A stretch of DNA of 64,000 nt. It comes from Silvimonas amylolytica (GTDB lineage Bacteria > Pseudomonadota > Gammaproteobacteria > Burkholderiales > Chitinibacteraceae). The notes below the pieces were generated by a model that saw nothing but the letters and a program-made list of their open reading frames with translations, was not told the origin of the DNA and made no database searches. The stretch lies in contig NZ_BMLY01000010.1 in the NCBI RefSeq assembly GCF_014645555.1, positions 1-64,000 on the forward strand. Reading direction: 5' to 3'. Both the position numbers and the translations under genes were made by a program. Below are positions 35,873 to 44,606 of this stretch, piece after piece; the stretch's first letter is position 1; each line of letters starts with the position of its first letter.

Positions 35873-36649
35873 TTATTTGGCTGCGACGGTTTGCACAGCG
35901 TCGATAATGACCTTGGCCACTTCTTCCGGGTGCGATTGTTGCGGCACATGGCTTGATGGCAGCACGGTGGTTCTGGCGTTCAGCTTCTTGGCGTAATCGC
36001 GTTCCAGATCTGGCTGGATCATGCGGTCATTGGACGACACGATGTACCAGTTCGGACGGGTGCTCCAGGCAGCAGCAGTGACTTTCTCGCCAAAGGCCTT
36101 GGACTGGATCGGGCCCTGGGTCGCCGCCATCACGTCAGTACGAGAACGTGGCAAGTCCTGGGCGAAGAAATTGGCAACGCCATCCGCTGACAGCGACAGA
36201 TAACCCGCAGCATCGGCTTGCAAGTGTTTGATGCCTTCCGGAACCGGATACTGCGTACCTTGATCTGCAGTGGATTGGCCGGCATCCGGTGCAAAGGCAG
36301 CGACGTAGACCAGTGCGGCGACTTTGGGGTCGTTACCGGCCTGGGTAATCACGGTGCCACCCCAGGAGTGGCCGACCAGCACGACACGGCCAGGCGCATT
36401 GGCAATGGCACGTTGGGCAGCGGTCACATCGCCAGACAAGGAATCCAGGCCGTTTTGTACGGCAGTCACCTTGATGCCTTTGGCTTGCAGGTACGGAATC
36501 ACGCGGGACCAGTCAGAGCCGTCTGCAAATGCGCCGTGCACGATCACGACGGTGGGGGCGTCAGCCTTGGCGGCATCGGCAGCGTGAGCAACGCCAGCGG
36601 ACAAGGCAAGTGTGGCAACAGCAGCAGAAATGAAAGTACGGGCAGTCAT
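35873..36649 (-). CDS. Secreted alpha/beta hydrolase
   Basis: A 258-residue protein with a signal peptide (cleavage near AHA-AD, residue 24). The start is the ATG preceded by AAGGAGA. Motifs: IVHGAFADGSDW (oxyanion HG, about 38), nucleophile elbow VGHSWGG (Ser95) and a late SSHVPQQSHPEEVA segment carrying the catalytic His. The HGAFADGS..W pattern is common in a family of periplasmic alpha/beta hydrolases and haloperoxidase-like proteins of soil bacteria. The substrate is unknown. It is divergent from the HD/LuxR gene, with a palindrome between them. Confidence 0.87.
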   Translation of the reverse strand: MTARTFISAAVATLALSAGVAHAADAAKADAPTVVIVHGAFADGSDWSRVIPYLQAKGIKVTAVQNGLDSLSGDVTAAQRAIANAPGRVVLVGHSWGGTVITQAGNDPKVAALVYVAAFAPDAGQSTADQGTQYPVPEGIKHLQADAAGYLSLSADGVANFFAQDLPRSRTDVMAATQGPIQSKAFGEKVTAAAWSTRPNWYIVSSNDRMIQPDLERDYAKKLNARTTVLPSSHVPQQSHPEEVAKVIIDAVQTVAAK

Positions 36650-36724
36650 GATGAATCTCCTTGGGTTGTGTTTGTGTACAAGACAGGACGAAGTATGCGC
36701 AGGGCGGGGGCAGGGCAACATCGG

Positions 36725-36736
36725 TCGGATATCCGA
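36725..36736. promoter_or_regulatory. Perfect 12-bp palindrome in a divergent promoter region
   Basis: TCGGATATCCGA lies inside a longer imperfect repeat (CATCGG...CCGATG, 36719-36738), about 75 bp upstream of the hydrolase and 60 bp upstream of the HD/LuxR gene. It is suitable for a dimeric regulator acting on either gene. Which protein binds is unknown. Confidence 0.4.
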
Positions 36737-36798
36737 TGCGCGTCTCCATCCGCTTTCATGTCTTGTGACGGCAACCCATCGGCAAGCGGACGTATTTG

Positions 36799-38262
36799 AT
36801 GCAGTCATTTGATGCAGGTAACGCAGCGTTGATCCCGGCCAGAGATGCCATTGTGGCGATTGCCTTTATTGGCGACTTGAGTATGGGCCGCGCTACGGAT
36901 CAGTCTCCGCGCACGGCCTGGCTGGCGATGGCGCTGGCGCGTGCCGCCGGATGTGATGAAGACATTGTGACTGCGGTCGAGATCGCTGCGCTGCTGCGCT
37001 GGTCCGGGTGTACGGCCAACGCAGCCGGGTTTGAGCGCATCCTGGGGGATGACGTCGGCGGGCGCGAAGCGATGATGGCGCTGACCTTGCCCCCGCTCAA
37101 TGCCGAAGCCCAAAGCCAGATGCCGGAAATGGCGCAGATTCACTGCGAGGTGGCCGGGGATATAGCCCGTATGCTGGATCTGGGCGAGTGTATTGAAAGC
37201 GCCTTGCGTCATACCTTCGAACGCTACGACGGCCACGGCTTGCCGGGCGTGTTGCGGGGCGATGCGGTCCCCTTGGCGGTTTATATCGTGGCGCTGGCCA
37301 GCGATCTGGAAATCCTCAGTCGTGCCCATGGTTTGCCGCGTGCAGTGCAATTGATTGAAGGCCGCGCCGGGCAGGTTTACCCGGCGGAACTGGCCGCGCT
37401 GCTATTGGGGCATGCGGGTGACTGGCTCGCGCAGCTGGATGCCTTCAGCACGGCGGGCTCGCTGCTGCCGCCCGCGCTCAACGCAACCATCCAGCCTGTG
37501 GCGCTGGAGCTGGTGGCCGATATTGCCGACCTTAAACTGCCTTGGCTGGCTGGTTATTCGCGTCAGGTGGCCACGCTGGCGCACGCCGTAGCCACCGCGC
37601 TGGGCCTGGAGCCCGCGGTAAGCCACATGCTGTACCGCGCCGGGCTTATTCATAATATCGGCCGTGCCGCCTTGCCCAATGCCTTGTGGAATACCTCTGG
37701 CCCGCTGGATTACGCCGCGTGGGAACGCGTGCGGCTGGTGCCGTACTGGACGCGCCGCGCTGCGCAGCACACGGCGGCGCTGGCCGCTGAAGCGGAGTTG
37801 GCGTCGTACGCCTATGAGCGGCTGGATGGCAGCGGGTATTTCCGCAGCGTGTCCGCAGAGGCGATCCCGACTGAGCGCCGGATACTGGCTGCTGTCGTGG
37901 CCTGGTGTGCGCTGGTGTCGCGCCGCCCCTGGCGGGCCGCGTGTACCGCGCAAGAAGCCGCCACGGTATTGCGCGCTCAGGCCGCTGCGGGCCGACTGGA
38001 TACCGCCACCGTCGATACCCTGATTGCCTGCGCCACCGGACAGTCAGCGCCGCCCACCCGCAAGGCATCGACTCTGTTATCCGAGCGCGAAACGGATGTC
38101 CTGCGCCGGATCAGCCTGGGTGAAAGCAACAAGGAAGTCGCCCGCGCGCTGGTGATCAGCCCGAGCACCGTGCGCACACATATGGAGAGCATTTTCCGCA
38201 AACTGGAGTGCAGCACGCGCGCAGCAGCGACGCTCAAAGCGTTCACGCTGGGCGTGTTGTAA
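36799..38262 (+). CDS. HD-GYP-like protein fused to a LuxR DNA-binding domain
   Basis: A 487-residue protein. The first half contains an HD-GYP-like stretch (HTFERYDGHGLPGVLRG, about 137-153). A second, later copy has HNIGR in place of HDIGK (about 283) and YERLDGSGYF (about 345). The last 65 residues are a LuxR/FixJ helix-turn-helix (LSERETDVLRRISLGESNKE, then STVRTHMESIF). HD-GYP domains hydrolyse c-di-GMP, but several metal ligands look altered here, so the domain may sense rather than cleave. The fusion would connect a nucleotide or small-molecule signal directly to transcription. ATG is used in preference to an overlapping TTG. Confidence 0.8.
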   Translation: MQSFDAGNAALIPARDAIVAIAFIGDLSMGRATDQSPRTAWLAMALARAAGCDEDIVTAVEIAALLRWSGCTANAAGFERILGDDVGGREAMMALTLPPLNAEAQSQMPEMAQIHCEVAGDIARMLDLGECIESALRHTFERYDGHGLPGVLRGDAVPLAVYIVALASDLEILSRAHGLPRAVQLIEGRAGQVYPAELAALLLGHAGDWLAQLDAFSTAGSLLPPALNATIQPVALELVADIADLKLPWLAGYSRQVATLAHAVATALGLEPAVSHMLYRAGLIHNIGRAALPNALWNTSGPLDYAAWERVRLVPYWTRRAAQHTAALAAEAELASYAYERLDGSGYFRSVSAEAIPTERRILAAVVAWCALVSRRPWRAACTAQEAATVLRAQAAAGRLDTATVDTLIACATGQSAPPTRKASTLLSERETDVLRRISLGESNKEVARALVISPSTVRTHMESIFRKLECSTRAAATLKAFTLGVL

Positions 38263-38445
38263 CAGGGCAAAACAGCGAAAAAACAGCAGCAAGTGAAATG
38301 TTTTGTGTGCTGTGGGTGCGTATATACATTGTCATACAAAGCGGTTTTTGAGGCTGGGTATAAAGAGAGCGTGAACCACTGGAGCGCGCCATGGGCAAGC
38401 CTGAAATCACCGTGATCAAAGCAGCCCACCGGCCAGGAGACCCAC

Positions 38446-38568
38446 ATGAAACGCTGTTTGCTGCTGCTTTCTTTTCTGGCTTGTACTGCCATCGTGGAAA
38501 CGGTTTTTCCGGTGCAGTGCCAGTTGATTACCAACAGTACCTCACGCAAGAACCGGCAACCCAAATGA
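38446..38568 (+). CDS. Small signal-peptide-like protein coupled to a histidine kinase
   Basis: A 40-codon gene with a near-perfect ribosome binding site (AGGAGA, 5 bp before ATG). It encodes a hydrophobic N-terminus (MKRCLLLLSFLACTAIVE), a short polar tail and a stop codon that overlaps the kinase start (ATGA). It therefore appears to be translated and to couple ribosomes to the kinase. The product could be a small secreted or membrane peptide that modulates the sensor, or only a leader that sets kinase expression. No homologue is recognised. Confidence 0.6.
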   Translation: MKRCLLLLSFLACTAIVETVFPVQCQLITNSTSRKNRQPK

Positions 38569-39899
38569 CCACGACCCAAACCGGCGCCCGCTGGCCTCGC
38601 GCCATGTTTACCCGCCTCTCGCTGATTTTTCTGGGCGGCCTGTTGCTGGCGCATGGCCTCACTTACGTGTTGATCATGCGTGAACGCGGCGCGGCCACCA
38701 CCGACATGATGCTGGGCTATCTGGAAAAAGATGTGGCCAGTTCTGTCGCCTTGCTTGACCGCCTGCCAGCGGCTGAGCGCGCAGCGTGGTTGCCACGCCT
38801 GGAGCGTCGCACATACCAGTTTGAATTGGGTCAGGGGCTCTCTGGCGGCGCACCGGACACTGTGTTATCCCGCCGCATTGCCGCGGCGTTTGTGGATGCC
38901 ATTGGCCAACATTACAGCGTGACTGCAAGCAAAGTACCCGGTAGTCGGGATCGTGTGCAGGCGCATGTGACTTTGCATGATGGCACCGCGCTGACGATCG
39001 ATATGATCCCTGCGCCGCTGGCGATTCCGGCCTGGTTGCCGCTGGTACTGATCACGCAGCTGATCTTGATCGCCGCCGCCGTATGGATGGGCGTGCGCCT
39101 TGTGACGCAGCCGCTGGAAAAACTCGCCGCAGCAGCAGATACGCTGGGCCCTGATCTGAAAGCGGTGCAACTGCCGGAAACCGGCTCCAGCGAGGTGGTC
39201 CGTGCTGCCCGCGCCTTTAACGCCATGCAGACGCGAATTGCGCAATACATGGCTGAACGCGTGCAGATTCTGGCGGCGATCTCACACGATTTACAAACAC
39301 CCATCACCCGTATGCGGGTCCGCGCGGACTTGCTGGACGACCCCGCACTGCGCGACAAACTCAATAAAGACCTGACCGAGATGCAGTCGCTGGTGAAAGA
39401 GGGCGTGACCTACGCCCGTACGTTGCAAGGCGTGAATGAACCGCCAGTACGCATTGATCCGGACGCGCTCTTGAGCAGCATGGTGTACGACTATCAGGAC
39501 GCCGGTCAGCCCGTAACGCTGGCGGGCAGTATCGGCACCAAGATCGTTACGCGGCCGCAAGCGCTCAAGCGCGTGGTGGGTAATCTGATTGATAACGCAC
39601 TCAAATACGGTGGCGACGCAACGGTTGCCGTTGCCCGGGATGGCGCTGATGTGATTGTCAGCGTGTGCGATAACGGCCCGGGCATTCCGGCTGACCAGCT
39701 TGAGGCCGTATTCCAGCCCTTTTTCCGGCTTGAAGGATCGCGTAACCGCGAGACCGGAGGCACGGGTCTGGGGCTGGCCATTGCCCGGCAATTAAGCCAG
39801 GCCATGAACGCCGTTTTAACCCTGCAAAACCGCCCTGAAGGTGGAGTAGAGGCAAGACTCCGCTTTCCGGGTGATACCCAGTCCCACCCATCCGGGTAA
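38565..39899 (+). CDS. EnvZ-like sensor histidine kinase
   Basis: A 444-residue inner-membrane kinase. Two transmembrane helices (about 17-38 and 145-167) flank a roughly 105-residue periplasmic sensor. A HAMP region (about 168-220) leads into the H box AAISHDLQTPITRMR (about 240). The N box (NLIDNALKYG), F box (FQPFFRLEGS) and G box (GGTGLGLAIA) are all present. ISHDLQTP is typical of kinases that pair with OmpR-type regulators, so the regulator at 35056 is the probable partner. The start at the ATGA overlap with the small upstream gene is preferred over an earlier in-frame ATG, which would add 58 atypical residues. Confidence 0.88.
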   Translation: MTTTQTGARWPRAMFTRLSLIFLGGLLLAHGLTYVLIMRERGAATTDMMLGYLEKDVASSVALLDRLPAAERAAWLPRLERRTYQFELGQGLSGGAPDTVLSRRIAAAFVDAIGQHYSVTASKVPGSRDRVQAHVTLHDGTALTIDMIPAPLAIPAWLPLVLITQLILIAAAVWMGVRLVTQPLEKLAAAADTLGPDLKAVQLPETGSSEVVRAARAFNAMQTRIAQYMAERVQILAAISHDLQTPITRMRVRADLLDDPALRDKLNKDLTEMQSLVKEGVTYARTLQGVNEPPVRIDPDALLSSMVYDYQDAGQPVTLAGSIGTKIVTRPQALKRVVGNLIDNALKYGGDATVAVARDGADVIVSVCDNGPGIPADQLEAVFQPFFRLEGSRNRETGGTGLGLAIARQLSQAMNAVLTLQNRPEGGVEARLRFPGDTQSHPSG

Positions 39900-40017
39900 G
39901 CCCCGAACCAGGCCTGTTTTTTTCATTTACGTTAATGACCGAAGCCCCCGCAGGCCACCTGCGCAGTGGGTCAGGTGACACTCGCGCCTTGTTTTCATAC
40001 TTCAAAGGAAAAACGTC

Positions 40018-41028
40018 ATGTCCAATGTTTTTAGCCAATTGCGTTATGGCCTTGTTGCCGCCGCGCTTGCCGGTATTTCGCTGGCGCAACCGGCCCTTGC
40101 GGCCGACCCCATTGTCCCGGGTGCACACACCGAATTTGCCTCGCTCAAGCACATCAAGGCTGGCGTGCTGGATGTCGGCTACGCCGAAGACGGCCCCAAG
40201 GATGGCAAGCCGGTGATTTTGCTGCACGGCTGGCCGTATGACATCTACAGCTATGTCGATGTTGCCCCGGCTCTCGCGGCGGCGGGTTACCACGTCTACG
40301 TGCCGTATCTGCGCGGCTTTGGCACCACGCATTTCCTCTCGGCAGATACCCCGCGCAATGCCCAGCAGGCCGCGCTGGCGACCGATGTGATCGACTTCAT
40401 GGATGCACTGCACATCGACAAGGCCATTCTGGGCGGTTATGACTGGGGTGGCCGCACGGCAGACATCGTCGCCGCGCTGTGGCCGGAACGCACCCGGGCG
40501 CTGGTGTCGGTCAGCGGTTATCTGATCGGCAGCCAGGAAGTGAACAAGGCACCGCTGCCGCCTGCCGCTGAACTGCAATGGTGGTACCAGTTTTACTTCT
40601 CTACTCCACGCGGCGAAGCCGGCTACGCCAAATACACCCATGACTTTGATCGCCTGATCTGGCAGACCGCATCGCCACAGTGGAAATTTGACGACGCGAC
40701 CTACAACCGTTCTGCCAAGGCCTTCGATAACCCGGATCACGTGGCGTTGACGATCCAGAACTACCGCTGGCGCCAGGGTCTGGCCCAGGGTGAAGCCAGG
40801 TTCGATGCCATCGAACAAAAGCTGGCTGCCTTCCCGGCCATTACCGTGCCGACCATCACGCTGGAAGGCGATGCCAACGGTGCTCCGCACCCGGCACCCG
40901 CCGCGTATGCCAAGCGTTTTACCGGCAAATATGAACATCGCCAGGTCAATGGCGGCATTGGCCACAACCTGCCGCAAGAAGCGCCCGCCGCGTTCGTCAA
41001 AGCCATTGAAGACGTGGATCGCTTCTGA
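40018..41028 (+). CDS. Secreted epoxide hydrolase-like alpha/beta hydrolase
   Basis: A 336-residue protein with a signal peptide (cleavage near ALA-AD, residue 29) and AAAGGA upstream. Oxyanion motif LLHGWPYD (about 69). The nucleophile elbow is GGYDWGGR, with Asp142 instead of Ser, as in epoxide hydrolases and haloalkane dehalogenases. The catalytic His is in GGIGHNLPQEAP (about 321). Periplasmic export of an Asp-nucleophile hydrolase suggests detoxification of an epoxide or a related electrophile. It precedes the Ohr and thioredoxin-like genes on the same strand but has its own terminator. Confidence 0.87.
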   Translation: MSNVFSQLRYGLVAAALAGISLAQPALAADPIVPGAHTEFASLKHIKAGVLDVGYAEDGPKDGKPVILLHGWPYDIYSYVDVAPALAAAGYHVYVPYLRGFGTTHFLSADTPRNAQQAALATDVIDFMDALHIDKAILGGYDWGGRTADIVAALWPERTRALVSVSGYLIGSQEVNKAPLPPAAELQWWYQFYFSTPRGEAGYAKYTHDFDRLIWQTASPQWKFDDATYNRSAKAFDNPDHVALTIQNYRWRQGLAQGEARFDAIEQKLAAFPAITVPTITLEGDANGAPHPAPAAYAKRFTGKYEHRQVNGGIGHNLPQEAPAAFVKAIEDVDRF

Positions 41029-41049
41029 TCCTCAGGCATTGCCATACCC

Positions 41050-41079
41050 GGAAAGCACCCGTGTGGTGCTTTCTTTTTG
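41050..41079 (+). terminator. Rho-independent terminator
   Basis: An 8-bp stem (AAAGCACC/GGTGCTTT) with a CGTGT loop is followed by CTTTTT. It lies 20 bp after the epoxide-hydrolase stop codon. Confidence 0.85.
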
Positions 41080-41319
41080 CCGCGCCGCCGCCCGTGTTCA
41101 GGGGCAACACCCAATGCACGCTGACCCGGTCAGCGTACGAGGCGCAAACAGATTTGTAGGGTTTTGTAGTAAAGCGCGCGCTGTACACAGTTGCATGCGC
41201 AACCCGGCCCAAATGGCTACATCGCCGATACATCGGGCGGGTTAAATGGGTTCCGTGTTCAGGCACAACCGGGCCGGAACAAACCACCAGCCAACCATCA
41301 GTGCATCAAGGAGAAACTC

Positions 41320-41736
41320 ATGACTCGTATCGAAAACGTGCTGTACACCGCCAAGGTCAACGTCACCGGCGGCCGCGAAGGCCAGGCGCAGAGCGATGAT
41401 GCTCGCCTCGATATCAAGCTCTCGCCGCCGGGTAGCAAGGGCGCGGGTACCAATCCGGAGCAACTGCTGGCTGCCGGCTGGTCTGCATGCTTTATTGGCG
41501 CCATGAATCGCGCTGCGGCCAAGCTGCAAGTGAAGCTGCCGGCAGATGTGTCTTTGCATACCGAGATTGATCTGGGCACGGCTGCGGATGAGTTCTTTCT
41601 GCAAGCCCGTCTGACCGTCAGCCTGCCGGGCATTGATGCTGAAACCGCGCGTGCCGTGGTCGACGGGGCCCACCAGATTTGCCCGTATTCCAAGGCCTTG
41701 CGTAACAACATCCACATCGAGCTTTTGCTGGCCTGA
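41320..41736 (+). CDS. Organic hydroperoxide resistance protein (Ohr/OsmC family)
   Basis: A 138-residue peroxidase. The Ohr subfamily is indicated by the opening ENVLYTAKVNVTGGREG, the NPEQLLAAGWSACFIGA segment with the peroxidatic Cys57, and the resolving Cys in HQICPYSKA (about 123). Ohr reduces fatty-acid and other organic hydroperoxides using lipoylated proteins. The start is the ATG behind AAGGAG. No OhrR (MarR) gene is adjacent, so regulation is not evident. A repeated TTTGTAG motif (about 41153-41168) lies in the upstream region. Confidence 0.92.
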   Translation: MTRIENVLYTAKVNVTGGREGQAQSDDARLDIKLSPPGSKGAGTNPEQLLAAGWSACFIGAMNRAAAKLQVKLPADVSLHTEIDLGTAADEFFLQARLTVSLPGIDAETARAVVDGAHQICPYSKALRNNIHIELLLA

Positions 41737-41822
41737 TCACAAGTCAGACCTGCTGTGACGCCCGGGCGCGGTGTTCATCCATGCCGCTGCCCGTTGCGTT
41801 CCAACCCATAAGGGGAACCATC

Positions 41823-42365
41823 ATGCGTACATTTATCTGCATTGCCGCGCTGACCGCCAGCCTGATTGGCGCGTTTGTGATTGCCTCTGGCGCCAGTGCC
41901 TCTGGCCAGACTGTAGCCAGCAATAGCGCAGCTCCAGAGTTCACCGGGATCAACCAATGGATCAACTCACCGCCGCTGACGTTGAACAAGCTGCGGGGCA
42001 AGGTGGTGCTGGTCGATTTCTGGACTTACTCCTGCATCAACTGCATTCATACGCTGCCATATGTGAAGCAATGGTATGAGAAGTACAAGGATCAGGGGCT
42101 GGTGGTGGTCGGAGTGCACACGCCGGAATATCCATACGAGGCCTCCAGCAACAACCTGCAAGACGCGATCAAGCGTTACGGTATTCATTACCCCGTGGCA
42201 CAAGATAATGACTACGCCACCTGGAACGCCTGGCAAAACCAGTTCTGGCCTGCGATTTATCTGATCGACGCTCAGGGCAAGGTGGTTTATCACGCCGTGG
42301 GCGAAGGCAACTACGCAGACACCGAAGCCGAAATCCAGAAATTGTTGGCGCAGGCCAAGGCATAA
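41823..42365 (+). CDS. TlpA-like periplasmic thioredoxin-fold protein
   Basis: A 180-residue protein with a hydrophobic N-terminus (signal or anchor, about 5-25), placed by AAGGGG before the ATG. The thioredoxin fold shows KVVLVDFWTYSCINCIHTLP with a CxxC pair (Cys71, Cys74). The sequence WTYSCINC is typical of the AhpC/TSA-type thiol-disulfide proteins related to the DipZ C-terminal domain. It probably reduces disulfides in the periplasm. It follows the Ohr gene, with which it shares an oxidative-stress theme. Confidence 0.87.
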   Translation: MRTFICIAALTASLIGAFVIASGASASGQTVASNSAAPEFTGINQWINSPPLTLNKLRGKVVLVDFWTYSCINCIHTLPYVKQWYEKYKDQGLVVVGVHTPEYPYEASSNNLQDAIKRYGIHYPVAQDNDYATWNAWQNQFWPAIYLIDAQGKVVYHAVGEGNYADTEAEIQKLLAQAKA

Positions 42366-42491
42366 AAACCACGTGCGTGATGTGGTATTTGATTGTCATT
42401 GAGGTTTATACCAGGCTGAGCGCTACAGCACGCCTGGTCCGGGCTCGCAGCCTGTTGCGGTCCGGTTGGCCTCAATCACCGTGAATACGCC

Positions 42492-43061
42492 ATGACGACT
42501 TTTGCTCTGGAATCCTTCATTCATCAAGCCAGTCAGTGCAGTCACGATCAGCCAGAACCGGCTGACTGTGTGCTGGCATTGGCACCGCTGATGCTGGACT
42601 TGATTGAACATGCGGGCTCCTTCCTGGAGCCTCAGCATTTTCGTAGTGACCCCGCCAGTTACACCCGCAACCTCATCTACAATGCGCCGGATGCCGGCCT
42701 GTCTTTGTATGCGCTGGTGTGGCTGCCCGGGCAGTGGACGCCGGTGCATGACCACGGCAGCTGGGGCGTGGTCGGCGTAGTCGAGGGCGTGCTGGAGGAG
42801 CGCAGTTATGTGCGGCTCTCGCCGGATCGACATGCCGACGAAGACATCGATCTGGCCCGGGGTGGCACCTTGTTGCTGGGGCGCGGCGCGGTGACGAGTT
42901 TCGTGCCCAATCCAGACCATATTCACGTCACCGGCGTCCCGTCGGGAAGAGGGCGGGCGGTGAGTTTGCATTTGTATGGCCGCACCATGAACAGCTTCAA
43001 CATTTATGATGTGGGCATGCGGACCCGCCAACGTATCGACGTGTCACATAATGAGAGTTGA
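42492..43061 (+). CDS. Cysteine dioxygenase-family protein
   Basis: A 189-residue cupin-type thiol dioxygenase. The iron-binding His residues are in WTPVHDHGSWG (His86, His88) and PDHIHVTG (about 140). Family enzymes oxidise cysteine or 3-mercaptopropionate to the sulfinic acid. The gene leads into a sulfur and redox block with a Crp/Fnr regulator, a peroxiredoxin and a persulfide dioxygenase-rhodanese fusion, which supports a thiol-catabolic role. The ribosome binding site is weak. Confidence 0.85.
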   Translation: MTTFALESFIHQASQCSHDQPEPADCVLALAPLMLDLIEHAGSFLEPQHFRSDPASYTRNLIYNAPDAGLSLYALVWLPGQWTPVHDHGSWGVVGVVEGVLEERSYVRLSPDRHADEDIDLARGGTLLLGRGAVTSFVPNPDHIHVTGVPSGRGRAVSLHLYGRTMNSFNIYDVGMRTRQRIDVSHNES

Positions 43062-43111
43062 ATGCGCAGAAGGCGTAAATCCTGTGCTGACAGTTTACTG
43101 AAGGTGATGCT

Positions 43112-43777
43112 TTGATCAGTCCGGACATCCAGTCGCGTGTGTTGGCGCTCTACCCTTTGCTGGGCGAGCTGCCGGCCGCAGATCGCGACAAACTCTTCGC
43201 CAACGCCACGTATATGAGGGTGCCCGATGGTGCACTCATGTTTGACGAGAACCAGCCCTGCATGGGCTTTCCGCTGTTGCTGTCTGGTAGCGCCCGGGTG
43301 ATCAAATCATCGCCAAGCGGGCGTGATCTGTACCTGTACCACGTGCTGCCCGGCGAGACGTGCATCCTGACCAGCAGTTGCCTGTTGTCTCATGCGCCCT
43401 ATCAGGCACGTGGAGTGGTGCAGGATGAGCTGGAACTGGTGGTGCTGCCGCCTGGCAGTTTCAAGCAATTGTTCGAGCAGCTGGAAGTGTTCCGCAACCA
43501 GGTGTTCAACCGTTTTTCGGAGCGGCTGACAGAGTTGATGAACCTTGTGACCGCCGTGGCATTCCAGAAACTGGATCAACGTCTGGCGGCGTTTTTGATT
43601 TCGCGCGAATCGCCCATTGAGTTGACTCATCAGGCCATTGCCGATGAGCTGGGAAGTTTTCGCGAACTGGTCAGCCGGCTTTTGAAAGACTTTGAAAACC
43701 GCGGCTGGGTGCAACTGGAACGGGGGCAGGTTTGCGTGCTTGATACCCCGGCTTTGAAAAAATTTGTCAATTTGTGA
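43112..43777 (+). CDS. Crp/Fnr-family transcriptional regulator
   Basis: A 221-residue regulator with an N-terminal cyclic-nucleotide-binding fold (about 15-125) and a C-terminal winged helix (THQAIADELGSFRELVSRLL, about 172-191). No FNR-type iron-sulfur cysteine cluster is present. Instead Cys84 and Cys90 lie in GETCILTSSC, a position that could act as a thiol switch. Crp/Fnr proteins beside persulfide dioxygenase genes are often sulfide-responsive. The start appears to be TTG behind GAAGGTG. It probably regulates the cysteine dioxygenase, peroxiredoxin or persulfide genes. Confidence 0.85.
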   Translation: MISPDIQSRVLALYPLLGELPAADRDKLFANATYMRVPDGALMFDENQPCMGFPLLLSGSARVIKSSPSGRDLYLYHVLPGETCILTSSCLLSHAPYQARGVVQDELELVVLPPGSFKQLFEQLEVFRNQVFNRFSERLTELMNLVTAVAFQKLDQRLAAFLISRESPIELTHQAIADELGSFRELVSRLLKDFENRGWVQLERGQVCVLDTPALKKFVNL

Positions 43778-43780
43778 AAG

Positions 43781-43807
43781 CTTGGTGATTTTTATCACCA
43801 AGTTTTT
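43781..43807 (+). terminator. Strong rho-independent terminator
   Basis: A perfect 9-bp stem (CTTGGTGAT/ATCACCAAG) with a TTTT loop is followed by five T residues, beginning 4 bp after the Crp/Fnr stop. It separates that gene from the peroxiredoxin. Confidence 0.9.
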
Positions 43808-43890
43808 GCAAGCTCCTGCCGGATACTTCCGACCAGATCCAGGACGGGTCTCTCGTCAGCCTTTCAACCGGTTCCACAGGAGCACGCATC

Positions 43891-44547
43891 ATGTCACTGC
43901 GCATCAACGATATCGCCCCGAACTTCACCGCGCGGACCACGCACGGCATCATTGATTTTCATGCCTGGATTGGCGACCAGTGGGCCATCCTGTTTTCTCA
44001 CCCCAAAGATTTCACGCCGGTTTGCACCACTGAACTGGGCTACATGGCCAAAATCGAGCCGGAATTCACTCGCCGCAATACCAAGCTGATTGGTCTGTCG
44101 GTCGATGCCGTGGAAAACCACGAAAAGTGGGCCGCTGACATTGAAGAAACCCAGGGTGCGGCCGTGAAATACCCGATGATTGGTGATACCGATCTGAACG
44201 TGGCCAAGCTTTACAACATGCTGCCAGCGGATGAAGCCGGCGGGGCCGAAGGCCGCACCGCCGCCACCAATGCCACCGTGCGCTCGGTGTTCATCATCAG
44301 CCCGGACAAGCGCATCAAATTGATGCTGACCTACCCCATGACCACCGGCCGCAACTTTGATGAAATCCTGCGCGTGCTCGATTCCATGCAACTGACCGCC
44401 AAACACAAGGTGGCGACGCCGGTGAACTGGAAGCACGGTGAAGACGTGATCATCACGCCCGCCGTGAGCAACGAAGAAGCGGAACAAAACTTCCCCGGTT
44501 TCAAGACCATCAAGCCTTATCTGCGTACCACCAAACAACCTGGTTAA
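43891..44547 (+). CDS. 1-Cys peroxiredoxin (Prx6 type)
   Basis: A 218-residue thiol peroxidase. The peroxidatic Cys45 lies in SHPKDFTPVCTTELG, and the long C-terminal extension with WKHGEDVIITPAVS is characteristic of the Prx6/1-Cys group. No resolving Cys is seen. It reduces H2O2 and organic peroxides with an external thiol. AGGAG precedes the ATG by 8 bp. Position beside the persulfide enzyme suggests defence against peroxides and reactive sulfur species. Confidence 0.92.
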   Translation: MSLRINDIAPNFTARTTHGIIDFHAWIGDQWAILFSHPKDFTPVCTTELGYMAKIEPEFTRRNTKLIGLSVDAVENHEKWAADIEETQGAAVKYPMIGDTDLNVAKLYNMLPADEAGGAEGRTAATNATVRSVFIISPDKRIKLMLTYPMTTGRNFDEILRVLDSMQLTAKHKVATPVNWKHGEDVIITPAVSNEEAEQNFPGFKTIKPYLRTTKQPG

Positions 44548-44606
44548 GCACGCACAACAGCACGGTGGCCGGTTGCTGCTGTGCTGGATTCTTGCGGGGT
44601 GACATC

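Noticed and set aside
38302-38375. Promoter for the kinase operon (TTGTCA and TATAAA)
   Set aside because: The two hexamers are 24 bp apart, too far for a sigma70 promoter, and the alternatives match consensus poorly.
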